Below are positions 1-7,768 of a stretch of DNA of 64,000 nucleotides, one piece after another; the stretch's first letter is position 1; each line of letters opens with the position of its first letter. A program made the position numbers and the translations under genes. This DNA comes from Clostridiales bacterium (GTDB lineage Bacteria; Bacillota; Clostridia; Lachnospirales; Lachnospiraceae). Location: assembly GCA_018374355.1 (NCBI GenBank), contig JAHAFI010000006.1, forward strand, positions 59,966 through 123,965, in the 5' to 3' direction. The notes under the pieces were generated by a model. It searched no databases and was not told where the DNA came from. It was given only the letters and a program-made list of their open reading frames with translations.

Positions 1-856
1 TTTCTTTTCTTCTGTCACCGTATCCCGGAGCTTTTACTGCTGCTACGGAGAAGGTTCCTCTCAGTTTGTTTACGATCAGAGTAGTCAGCGCTTCGCCTTC
101 GATATCCTCTGCGATGATCAGCAGTTTGGAACCGGACTGTACGATCTGTTCCAGAACCGGCAGAATGTCCTGAATATTGGAAATTTTCTTGTCTGTGATC
201 AGGATGTACGGATTGTCCAGTACAGCCTCCATCTTATCGGTGTCGGTTGCCATGTATGCGGAAATATATCCTCTGTCAAACTGCATACCTTCTACCAGAT
301 CCAGTTCTGTCAGCATGGTCTTGGATTCTTCGATGGTGATTACGCCGTCTTTGGAAACTTTTTCCATAGCGTCAGCTACCAACTGTCCAACCTCATCATC
401 TCCGGAAGATACGGCTGCAACTCTTGCAATCTGTTCTTTTCCTTCTACCTGTTTGCTCATGGATGCGATCACTTCCACTGCTTTATCGGTAGCTTTCTTC
501 ATTCCCTTTCTCAGCACGATAGGATTTGCGCCTGCTGCCAAGTTTTTCATTCCTTCGTTTACCATAGCCTGTGCCAGAACGGTAGCTGTGGTTGTTCCGT
601 CTCCGGCAACATCGTTTGTTTTGGAAGCAACTTCACGGATCAACTGTGCTCCCATATTTTCAAAACCGTCTTCCAGCTCGATTTCTTTTGCGATAGTAAC
701 ACCGTCGTTTGTGATCAGCGGATTACCGAAAGGTTTTGCCAGAACTACGTTTCTTCCTTTCGGTCCTAAAGTTACTCTTACTGTATCTGCCAACTGGTTT
801 ACGCCTCTTTCCAGAGCTGCTCTGGCATCTGCGCCAAATTTAATTTCTTTTGCCAT
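1..856 (-). CDS. groL: Chaperonin GroEL, N-terminal part (cut by window edge)
   Basis: This is the 60-kDa subunit of the cytosolic GroEL-GroES folding chamber, which encloses non-native proteins and releases them through ATP hydrolysis. About 285 N-terminal residues are present; the gene runs off the left edge. It opens with MAKEIKFGADARAAL and contains the equatorial ATP-binding segment GDGTTTATVLA and the start of the apical domain, ending at a GYGDRRK motif. The ATG at 856 follows an AGGAGGAATTG ribosome binding site. It lies 27 bases downstream of groES in the same direction, so the two form one operon under the CIRCE operator at 1208-1234. Nothing in the visible part is unusual. Confidence 0.97.
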   Translation of the reverse strand, partial: MAKEIKFGADARAALERGVNQLADTVRVTLGPKGRNVVLAKPFGNPLITNDGVTIAKEIELEDGFENMGAQLIREVASKTNDVAGDGTTTATVLAQAMVNEGMKNLAAGANPIVLRKGMKKATDKAVEVIASMSKQVEGKEQIARVAAVSSGDDEVGQLVADAMEKVSKDGVITIEESKTMLTELDLVEGMQFDRGYISAYMATDTDKMEAVLDNPYILITDKKISNIQDILPVLEQIVQSGSKLLIIAEDIEGEALTTLIVNKLRGTFSVAAVKAPGYGDRRKE

Positions 857-883
857 GATTCAATTCCTCCTGCTTTGCGCTGT

Positions 884-1168
884 TTATTTTACTACTGCTA
901 AAATGTCGTTCTGTTTTACGATGATATATTCTTCACCGTCCAGTTTTACTTCTGTTCCGGCATATTTGGAGTAGATAACCTGATCTCCCACTGCAACTTC
1001 CATCTTCACTTCTTTACCGTCCACGATTCCTCCCGGACCTACAGCTACAACTTCTGCCTGCTGGGGTTTTTCCTGTGCCTGACCCGGCAGTACGATACCG
1101 GATTTGGTTGTCTCTTCTGCTACCAGTTGTTTTAATACAACTCTGTCTCCCAATGGTACTAATTTCAT
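884..1168 (-). CDS. groES: Co-chaperonin GroES
   Basis: This 94-residue protein is the 10-kDa lid of the GroEL chamber and is of normal family length. It begins MKLVPLGDRVVLKQL, has the mobile-loop region around residues 16-35 (EETTKSGIVLP) and ends with the usual DILAVVK-type strand. The ATG at 1168 is preceded by GGAGGCAATAGAT. It is the first gene of the groES-groEL operon, and the CIRCE element upstream means that HrcA, encoded at 24507-25544 in this same window, should repress it until heat or unfolded protein titrates GroEL. Confidence 0.97.
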   Translation of the reverse strand: MKLVPLGDRVVLKQLVAEETTKSGIVLPGQAQEKPQQAEVVAVGPGGIVDGKEVKMEVAVGDQVIYSKYAGTEVKLDGEEYIIVKQNDILAVVK

Positions 1169-1207
1169 ATCTATTGCCTCCTTATTGAATAGTCAATTGT
1201 CTTTTTA

Positions 1208-1234
1208 TTAGCACTCGTTCTTGTCGAGTGCTAC
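1208..1234 (-). promoter_or_regulatory. CIRCE operator of groESL
   Basis: The inverted repeat TTAGCACTC, nine bases, GAGTGCTAC matches the CIRCE consensus (TTAGCACTC-N9-GAGTGCTAA) with one mismatch at the last base. It sits between the groES start and the promoter, the usual place for HrcA to block transcription. Confidence 0.95.
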
Positions 1235-1244
1235 CGATAATCCT

Positions 1245-1273
1245 ATATTAGTGATTTTGCTCTCTTTTAGCAA
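1245..1273 (-). promoter_or_regulatory. SigA-type promoter of groESL
   Basis: On the minus strand there is a -35 box TTGCTA (1268-1273), a 17-base spacer and a -10 box TAATAT (1245-1250). It lies directly upstream of the CIRCE element, so HrcA binding would cover the transcription start. The assignment is by motif only. Confidence 0.75.
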
Positions 1274-1419
1274 CTTCTGTTTTTTCCTGTTTTTTTATAT
1301 TTTCTCGTTATATACTTTTGTATGCTCTTATTTTCTCTTTTTTTCTCACTTTTTCATATTTTAGATTTTTCTTCCTGCTGTCTGCCTGTCTATGAATTCC
1401 AGTTTATGCTCTAAAGCCC

Positions 1420-1459
1420 AAAAAGATACCGCCCACGTTCCGGCGGGCGGTATCTTTTT
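1420..1459 (-). terminator. Intrinsic terminator after codY
   Basis: A 15-base perfect stem (AAAAAGATACCGCCC paired with GGGCGGTATCTTTTT) around a 10-base loop lies five bases after the codY stop. The T-run lies on the minus strand side, in keeping with codY termination; the A-run makes it potentially bidirectional. Confidence 0.9.
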
Positions 1460-1463
1460 GAAT

Positions 1464-2267
1464 CTATTCGCTTTTCTCAAATGTTTTGAGGTTCTTTCTG
1501 GTTTTCAATTCTTCCAGTTCGTCAAAAATCACTTCGTTCAGAACCTTAATGTAGGTTCCTTTCATTCCGCTGGAGCGTGATTCGATCACCCCTGCGCTTT
1601 CGAATTTGCGAAGTGCATTTACGATGACGGAACGGGTAATTCCTACACGGTCGGCAATCTTGCTGGCAACCAAAATACCCTCGTCCCCATCCAGCTCGTC
1701 AAAGATATGGATGATTGCTTCCAGCTCGGAAAATGACAGGGTACTGAAAGCGGATTTTACAACCTGCACCTTTCTTGCTTCCTCTGCATTCTCTTCGTTG
1801 ACGGAGCGCATCATTTCCAGTCCCACTACGGTAGTGCCGTACTCGCTTACAATGATATCCTCAATGTCATACTGTTCCAAACTGCGGTACATAAATACGG
1901 TTCCCAGACGTTCACCGGCGATGTCAATAGGGTTGATGATCGCACGGTATGCACCGATACCTTCCCCTTCAAAGCCAAGGGTCTGAAGGTTTACATTTTC
2001 CTTCGTGGATAACACGCTTAAAAATCTGTCGTTCAGCAGGGGATCTACATGACCGCCTACCTTGTTTTCGATCAGTTCCGTAATTTCTTCCACACCGGGG
2101 CACAAACTCACGCCAAGAACTTTCCCTTTTTTACTGATTACCAGAATATTCGAATCCAGTGTTTCCATCATTACTTTGCAAATATCATTAAAAACTACCT
2201 TTGTGGAACTATTATTGTGCAGCAATTTGTTGATCTTTCTTGTCTTGTCCAATAACTGTACACTCAT
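1464..2267 (-). CDS. codY: GTP- and branched-chain-amino-acid-sensing repressor CodY
   Basis: CodY is the global nutrient-status regulator of Firmicutes: it binds GTP and isoleucine/valine and represses genes of amino acid synthesis, transport and adaptation. The 267-residue product has the typical length and N-terminus (MSVQLLDKTRKINKLL), a GAF-type ligand domain in roughly the first 160 residues and a C-terminal winged helix (ASKIADRVGITRSVIVNALRKFESAGVIESR). The ATG at 2267 follows AGAAAGGAG. It stands alone, with its own promoter at 2351-2379 and a strong terminator, between groES and topA. Confidence 0.96.
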   Translation of the reverse strand: MSVQLLDKTRKINKLLHNNSSTKVVFNDICKVMMETLDSNILVISKKGKVLGVSLCPGVEEITELIENKVGGHVDPLLNDRFLSVLSTKENVNLQTLGFEGEGIGAYRAIINPIDIAGERLGTVFMYRSLEQYDIEDIIVSEYGTTVVGLEMMRSVNEENAEEARKVQVVKSAFSTLSFSELEAIIHIFDELDGDEGILVASKIADRVGITRSVIVNALRKFESAGVIESRSSGMKGTYIKVLNEVIFDELEELKTRKNLKTFEKSE

Positions 2268-2350
2268 CTTTTACTCCTTTCTGGTTTTCTATTTCCGTAA
2301 GCAACTTTCCTTTATGTCCGGCTGCTAAGCGCAATTTTAATACTCTGTTC

Positions 2351-2379
2351 ATTATATCATGTATATTCGCAAATAGCAA
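2351..2379 (-). promoter_or_regulatory. SigA-type promoter of codY
   Basis: On the minus strand TTGCTA (2374-2379), a 17-base spacer and TATAAT (2351-2356) lie about 85 bases upstream of the codY start. It is a near-consensus vegetative promoter. The long leader in between shows no obvious riboswitch. Confidence 0.8.
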
Positions 2380-2415
2380 TACTATTTTCTCATATTTTAA
2401 ATGTTTTCTGACTAT

Positions 2416-4500
2416 TTATATAGCATCCTCTTTTGTCTGTTTTGTTGTTACATAACCGCAATGTTCATCGGCACAGACCTTTTTATTTCCTTTTTCCAGC
2501 ATATAACCGCCGCATTTCGGACATTTTTCTTCCAGAGGTTTTTGCCATGACATAAAATCGCATTCCGGATTATCTTCACAGCCGTAATATTTTCTTCCTT
2601 TTTTGGTCTTTTTCAAAACCACTTCTTTTCCGCATTTCGGGCAGGATACACCGATTTTCTCCAGATATGGTTTGGTATTTCTGCAGTCCGGGAAACCGGG
2701 GCAGGCAAGGAATCTTCCATGGGGGCCGTACTTGATCACCATGTTGCGTCCGCAGTTTTCACAGATCACATCGGTGACCTCATCCTCCAGCTTCACCTCT
2801 TCCAGCTCCTTCTCCGCAGCCTTTACAGCCTCGTCCAGATCCGGATAGAAGTTTCGTACCACAACCTTCCAGTCTACCGTACCGTCTCCCACCTTATCCA
2901 AAAGCTCCTCCATGGTGGCTGTAAAATTCACATCCACGATACTGGGGAAAGCTTTTTTCATCATCTGGTTCACTACTTCCCCTAATTCCGTCATATACAG
3001 ATTTTTCTGCTCCTTTGCCACATATCTTCTGGCAATGATGGTGGTAATCGTAGGCGCATAGGTACTGGGTCTTCCGATTCCCAGCTCCTCCAGCGTCTTA
3101 ACCAAAGATGCCTCCGTATAATGGGCCGGGGGCTGTGTAAAATGCTGCTGGCTGTTAAATTCCTGAAATTCCAGCGCTGTATCCTCATCAATACTTCTCA
3201 CCAGCGTGTTGCTCTGGGTTTTTTCTTCCTCTTCCTGTACGTAAACCGACATAAATCCGTCAAAGGCCAGTTTGGATGCTGCAACGGTGAACAGATACTC
3301 TCCGCCGCTGATCTTCACAGATGTGGTCTCATAAACTGCCGGCTTCATACGGCTTGCTACAAAGCGTTTCCAAATCAACTGATACAGACGGAACTGGTCT
3401 CTGGAAAGGGATTCTTTGATCAGAGCCGGAAGCCTTTTCACATCGGTGGGGCGGATTGCCTCATGGGCGTCCTGTACCTTTCGTCCCTCTTTTTTCGTTC
3501 CTTCCGCATCTGCGGTATATTTTTCTCCGTAGTGCTCATCGATAAAGCTTCTCGCCATAGCGTCCGCCTCGTCGGAAATTCTGGTGGAATCGGTACGCAG
3601 ATAGGAAATCAAACCTACCGTTCCGCTTCCTTTGATGTCCACGCCCTCATAGAGCTGCTGCGCCAGACGCATGGTTTTCTGCGTGGAGAAATTCAGCGCT
3701 TTGGCTGCTTCCTGCTGCAGGGTACTGGTTGTGAAGGGAAGAGGCGCTTTCTTTGTCCGCTCTCCTTTTTTCACATCCTTCACCCGGTAAGAAACGCCCT
3801 CCAGCTCTTTTAAAATCTGATCCAGCTCTCCCTTCGAAGAAATATTGATTTTCTGTTTTTCTTTTCCGTAAAATTTTGCAGTCAGAGGCTTTTTCTCCCC
3901 CGGAATATGGAAAATACCGTCCAGTGTCCAGTATTCCTCCGGGATAAATGCGTTGATTTCATCCTCCCGGTCGCCGATGATCCTCAGCGCCACAGACTGC
4001 ACCCTTCCCGCACTCAGGCCCCTCTTGATTTTCTGCCACAGAAGGGGACTGATCCGGTATCCCACCATACGGTCCAGCATACGTCTCGCCTGCTGTTCAT
4101 CCACCAGATTCATATCGATGTCTCTGGCATGTTTGATGGATTCCTTTACAGCGCTTTTCGTAATTTCATTAAAAGTGATTCTCCGCATCTTTTTTTCGTC
4201 CAGCTTCAGCGCTTTGGACAGATGCCATGAAATCGCTTCTCCCTCACGGTCCGGGTCAGTTGCCAGATACACTTTATCGGCCTTCTTCGCTGCCTTTCTA
4301 AGGCCGGCAAGAAGCTCACCCTTTCCGCGGATCGTTATATATTTAGGTTCATAGTCATTCTCTACATCAATTCCCATCTGGCTCTTTGGTAAATCCCGCA
4401 CATGCCCTTGGGATGCGGCTACCTCATAATTGCTTCCGAGAAACTTTTTGACTGTTTTTACTTTTGCAGGTGATTCTACAATCACAAGATATTTTGCCAA
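2416..4500 (-). CDS. topA: DNA topoisomerase I (type IA)
   Basis: This enzyme relaxes negative supercoils by passing one strand through a transient 5'-phosphotyrosine break. The product is 694 residues with a TOPRIM domain at the N-terminus (LVIVESPAK, then DPDREGEAISWHL), the active tyrosine in GLISYLRTDSTR near residue 300, and three C-terminal zinc-binding modules, each with a CxxC pair and a second Cys pair. I place the start at the TTG at 4500, because GGGGAGGAAGACA precedes it at the right distance; an in-frame ATG 24 bases upstream has no such site. The gene follows dprA closely, an order common in Firmicutes. Confidence 0.95.
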   Translation of the reverse strand: MAKYLVIVESPAKVKTVKKFLGSNYEVAASQGHVRDLPKSQMGIDVENDYEPKYITIRGKGELLAGLRKAAKKADKVYLATDPDREGEAISWHLSKALKLDEKKMRRITFNEITKSAVKESIKHARDIDMNLVDEQQARRMLDRMVGYRISPLLWQKIKRGLSAGRVQSVALRIIGDREDEINAFIPEEYWTLDGIFHIPGEKKPLTAKFYGKEKQKINISSKGELDQILKELEGVSYRVKDVKKGERTKKAPLPFTTSTLQQEAAKALNFSTQKTMRLAQQLYEGVDIKGSGTVGLISYLRTDSTRISDEADAMARSFIDEHYGEKYTADAEGTKKEGRKVQDAHEAIRPTDVKRLPALIKESLSRDQFRLYQLIWKRFVASRMKPAVYETTSVKISGGEYLFTVAASKLAFDGFMSVYVQEEEEKTQSNTLVRSIDEDTALEFQEFNSQQHFTQPPAHYTEASLVKTLEELGIGRPSTYAPTITTIIARRYVAKEQKNLYMTELGEVVNQMMKKAFPSIVDVNFTATMEELLDKVGDGTVDWKVVVRNFYPDLDEAVKAAEKELEEVKLEDEVTDVICENCGRNMVIKYGPHGRFLACPGFPDCRNTKPYLEKIGVSCPKCGKEVVLKKTKKGRKYYGCEDNPECDFMSWQKPLEEKCPKCGGYMLEKGNKKVCADEHCGYVTTKQTKEDAI

Positions 4501-4525
4501 TGTCTTCCTCCCCAATTTTTTCAAA

Positions 4526-5428
4526 CTACCTGTCGTTTTCCATGATTTTCCCCCGGATATAATTATTTTTCCATACTTCCTGTGCCAGACCGGAAAGCTG
4601 CAGATGCATCAGACCCGTCATCAAAGCTGTCAGCGGCAGCCCGGTTTCCTCCTGAAGCTGCGTGACCGTTTTAGGGGTTAAATCGAGACAACTATACACC
4701 AAATCATCTTCCCTTGCAAGCCCTAATCCCTTTTTTTCTTCCTGATTCCTGCAGAAACTCTCCTTTTTCCTTCCCCAATTCATATCCTCTAAGATGATTT
4801 CCGGCTTCCATGCAGGCACTGCTCCCTGATAAATCAGGCGGTTGCAGCCCACGCTCAGAAGCTCTCCCACCCGGCCCGGCAGAGCAAATACCGTCCTTCC
4901 CTGCTCCAGCGCCTGATCCGCAGTAATCAGGGAACCGCTTTTTTCTTTCGCCTCTATGACCAGAACTGCATCCGCCAGACCGCTGATCAGCCTGTTTCTC
5001 ATGGGGAAATGCCATGCCAGAGGAGCGCTTTCCGGTTCGAATTCCGAAATAACCCCTCCCCGAAGCTTCATTTCCTCATAAAGTCTTTTGGCGGATGCCG
5101 GATAGCAGATATCCACACCGCAGCCCAAAACCGCATAGGATTTTCCACCTCCCGCCAGCGCCCCGGCGTGGGCTGCACTATCTATTCCTCTGGCCATGCC
5201 GCTGATGATCTGAACCCCTTCCCCTCTAAGAATTCTGGCGTACTCAAATGCCATATTTTTTCCGTAAGCGCTGCAGTTTCGCGCGCCTACAATGGCAAGG
5301 GACGGCTGATCGTCCTTTGGCAGTTCCCCTGCCACATAAAGCTTTTCCGGCATTCCCTCCAGTTTTTCCAGTCTCCGGGGATAATTTTCCCCTCCCTTTT
5401 TCACAATCTTTATTTCATCTGTATTCAC
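4526..5428 (-). CDS. dprA: DNA-processing protein DprA/Smf
   Basis: DprA binds incoming single-stranded DNA during transformation and loads RecA. The 300-residue protein has the Rossmann-like DNA-binding core with the signatures IVGARNCSAYG, SGMARGIDSAAH and GSLITADQALEQGR, followed by a C-terminal winged-helix domain of about 60 residues. It starts with GTG at 5428, supported by GGAGGGTAACG. It lies between comM and topA on the same strand. DprA is conserved in many bacteria not known to be transformable, so its presence alone does not show natural competence. Confidence 0.95.
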   Translation of the reverse strand: MNTDEIKIVKKGGENYPRRLEKLEGMPEKLYVAGELPKDDQPSLAIVGARNCSAYGKNMAFEYARILRGEGVQIISGMARGIDSAAHAGALAGGGKSYAVLGCGVDICYPASAKRLYEEMKLRGGVISEFEPESAPLAWHFPMRNRLISGLADAVLVIEAKEKSGSLITADQALEQGRTVFALPGRVGELLSVGCNRLIYQGAVPAWKPEIILEDMNWGRKKESFCRNQEEKKGLGLAREDDLVYSCLDLTPKTVTQLQEETGLPLTALMTGLMHLQLSGLAQEVWKNNYIRGKIMENDR

Positions 5429-5462
5429 CCGTTACCCTCCATATTTTCCTCTTTTTTCAAAA

Positions 5463-6995
5463 TCATCTCCAATACTGCTTATCTATGCTCCGGTATCCGA
5501 TGGCCTCCGCCAGATGTTCCTCCCGGATCCTCTCGCTTCCCTCGAGATCCGCCGCAGTTCTTGCAACTCTGAGAATCCGGTTGCACGCCCTTCCGCTAAG
5601 CCCCAAGCCGGAGAATGCCTCTTTTAAAAGCTGTTCCCCCTTTTCCTCCGTAACGCAATACTGACGGATTTTTTCCGGGGGAATTTCTCCGTTAAAGGAG
5701 AAAGCCTCCTCCCGGTATCTCTTTTGCTGCCTCTCATGAGCCTGAAAGGCCATTTCCCTCATCTGCCGGGTGGTCCATGGGGAATTCTCTGGTTTCTCCC
5801 GAAATTCCTTGTAGGTGGGAGGGGTTGTCTCAGCGCACAGATCCAGTCTGTCCAGCAGGGGCTGGCTGACCCGGTTCAGATACCGCCTGACCTCCGTCTC
5901 CGAACAGTTGCAGCGGTTTCTATCGGGAAAATAGCCGCAGGGACAGGGATTCATAGCCGCAATCAGCAGAAAATCCGCCGGAAAACAGTATCTCCCTCCG
6001 GTTCTTGCTATACGGATCTGTTTTTCTTCCAATGGCTGTCGTAAAAGCTCCAGACTGGTCCTGCTCATCTCCGGAAATTCATCCAAAAACAGCACTCCTC
6101 GGTGAGCCAGCGTGATCTCCCCCGGCTGGGGAATCCGCCCGCCTCCGGCCAACGCCTGAGGAGAAATGGTATGATGGGGGGAACGAAACGGCCTTTTGTC
6201 AATCCATGGCCTGTCTTTTGGCAGCATCCCTGCCACGCTGTAGATTCCTGTCAGTTCCAGCGCTTCCTCCCGGCTCAGTTCCGGCAGAAGTCCCGGAAGT
6301 CTTCCTGCAATCATGGTTTTCCCGGATCCGGGCGGTCCAAGAAGCAGGAGGTTGTGAAATCCGGCTGCCGCCAAAAGAGCTGCCCGTTTCCCGGAAGCCT
6401 GTCCCCGGATATCTGCAAAATCCGGCCCGAAATCTTCTTCTCCTGTCTCTGTTTTCACGGTCAGATTTGTTTCCTCCTCCCACCTTCCTTTTTTTACTGC
6501 CTCCACAAATTCTCCCAGATTTTCCACTCCCGTCACTGCGATTCCATGAATCATCCGGGCCTCCTCCAGATTTTCTTTGGGAACGACACAGGCCCGGCAT
6601 CCGATTTCCTTCGCCTTTGCAGTCATGGCAAGGATTCCCCTCACTCCCCTGACTGCTCCGTCCAGACCGATTTCTCCGGCTACTAAAATCCCTTCCAGCC
6701 CGCCCGGAGGCAGATGGCCTGTGGCCTCCAGCATGGCTGCTGCTATAGGCAGGTCAAATCCGGTTCCCGTTTTTTTGATATCTCCCGGTGACAGATTGAC
6801 CGTCACCTTTCTCGGGGGCAGGGAAATATTGCTGTTGTGAAGAGCCGTCCGTACCCGGTCCTGAGACTCCTTCACCTGACTGCTCAGACTTCCCACCATG
6901 GAAAATCCCGGCAGCCCCCGGCTAACATCCACCTCCACGCAGACCGGAACCGCTTCCAGCCCGTGGATCGTTGCTGATAAAATACTGGTATACAT
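5463..6995 (-). CDS. comM: ComM/YifB-family Mg-chelatase-like AAA+ ATPase
   Basis: The family includes the ComM helicase, which promotes branch migration during integration of transforming DNA. The 510-residue product has an N-terminal ChlI-like fold (TSILSATIHGLEAVPV), a Walker A motif GPPGSGKTMIAG near residue 215, a Walker B motif GVLFLDEFPEM, and a C-terminal Mg-chelatase domain ending near SIDKQYWR. The start is the ATG at 6995, preceded by AAAGGAGAACC; the open frame extends 84 bases further upstream without a ribosome site. The next gene downstream is dprA, so the two recombination genes are probably co-transcribed. Confidence 0.93.
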   Translation of the reverse strand: MYTSILSATIHGLEAVPVCVEVDVSRGLPGFSMVGSLSSQVKESQDRVRTALHNSNISLPPRKVTVNLSPGDIKKTGTGFDLPIAAAMLEATGHLPPGGLEGILVAGEIGLDGAVRGVRGILAMTAKAKEIGCRACVVPKENLEEARMIHGIAVTGVENLGEFVEAVKKGRWEEETNLTVKTETGEEDFGPDFADIRGQASGKRAALLAAAGFHNLLLLGPPGSGKTMIAGRLPGLLPELSREEALELTGIYSVAGMLPKDRPWIDKRPFRSPHHTISPQALAGGGRIPQPGEITLAHRGVLFLDEFPEMSRTSLELLRQPLEEKQIRIARTGGRYCFPADFLLIAAMNPCPCGYFPDRNRCNCSETEVRRYLNRVSQPLLDRLDLCAETTPPTYKEFREKPENSPWTTRQMREMAFQAHERQQKRYREEAFSFNGEIPPEKIRQYCVTEEKGEQLLKEAFSGLGLSGRACNRILRVARTAADLEGSERIREEHLAEAIGYRSIDKQYWR

Positions 6996-7076
6996 GGTTC
7001 TCCTTTCTTTTCGCTGTTTCAGAGCGAATTTTATGATTTGAAATTTATGTAAACATTTGAAGAGAAAGTGGAAAAG

Positions 7077-7105
7077 CACAATTTCCTCCCCTTCCGCATA
7101 GACTA
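7077..7105 (+). promoter_or_regulatory. Candidate SigK-type promoter of sigK
   Basis: The string CACA (7077-7080), a 16-base spacer and CATAGACTA (7097-7105) fit the B. subtilis SigK consensus (mACm, 16 bases, CATAnnnTA). SigE shares part of the -10 box, so either mother-cell factor could use it. It lies 37 bases before the sigK start. Autoregulation is an inference from the motif. Confidence 0.5.
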
Positions 7106-7141
7106 GAAAGAAATCGTTACACTCCCTTTTGAGGTGAATCC

Positions 7142-7768
7142 GTGAAGACCTTTCAAAAACCCCTCACCATGGAAGAAGAAAAACTCTATCTCCAGAGATA
7201 CCAAAAGGGTGATTTAAAGGCCAGAGATGTGCTGATCGAACGGAATCTCAGGCTGGTAGCTCATGTTGTAAAGAAATATCAGGGGTTGGATGAGGATTTG
7301 GATGATTTGATTTCCATTGGAACGATTGGACTGATAAAAGCCGTATCCACCTATGATATGACAAAAGAAAGCCGGCTGGCCACCTACGCTGCCCGCTGTA
7401 TTGACAATGAACTGCTGATGATGCTGAGAAGCCGAAAAAAAACTTCCCGTGAAATCTCTCTTTACGAACCCATTGGCACAGATAAAGAGGGGAATGAAAT
7501 TCATCTTCTGGATATTGTTGAGGGAAACGAAGCCGATATTACAGATACCTGCATTAAGAAAGAAAATATCCGCAGGCTGTACCGGCTTTTGGGAGAAGTG
7601 CTGACTCCCTTAGAATATAATGTCATCAAATACCGCTATGGGCTGTATGGAGAAAAGGAGCTTACCCAGCGGGTGATCGCGAAACGGCTGGGAATCAGCC
7701 GTTCCTACGTATCCCGCATAGAAAAAAATGCCGTATTAAAGCTCCGTGACAGGTTCCTTCCGGCGTAA
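7142..7768 (+). CDS. sigK: Sporulation sigma factor SigK (no pro-sequence)
   Basis: SigK directs late mother-cell transcription (coat and cortex genes) during endospore formation. The 208-residue product has sigma region 2 (NLRLVAHVVKKYQGLDEDLDDLISIGTIGL, named here by its position, residues 31-60), the SigE/SigK-like TYAARCIDNE segment and a region 4 helix-turn-helix (IAKRLGISRSYVSRIEKNA). It starts with GTG at 7142 after GAGGTG, and a stop codon lies four codons upstream in frame. Thus the roughly 20-residue inhibitory pro-peptide of B. subtilis SigK is absent, as is known for Clostridioides difficile. The gene is uninterrupted. Its 3' end overlaps the convergent U32 gene by 33 bases. Confidence 0.9.
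   Translation: MKTFQKPLTMEEEKLYLQRYQKGDLKARDVLIERNLRLVAHVVKKYQGLDEDLDDLISIGTIGLIKAVSTYDMTKESRLATYAARCIDNELLMMLRSRKKTSREISLYEPIGTDKEGNEIHLLDIVEGNEADITDTCIKKENIRRLYRLLGEVLTPLEYNVIKYRYGLYGEKELTQRVIAKRLGISRSYVSRIEKNAVLKLRDRFLPA

Noticed and set aside
177..974. Plus-strand frame antisense to groEL and groES
   Set aside because: Runs opposite to two certain genes, with low-complexity Ser/Ala/Thr content and no ribosome site.
1169..2415. Search for riboswitches or T-boxes in the leaders of groES and codY
   Set aside because: Only promoters, CIRCE and a terminator were found; no conserved riboswitch core was recognised.
7142..7768. Possible skin-type interruption of sigK
   Set aside because: The gene reads through from region 2 to region 4 without interruption.
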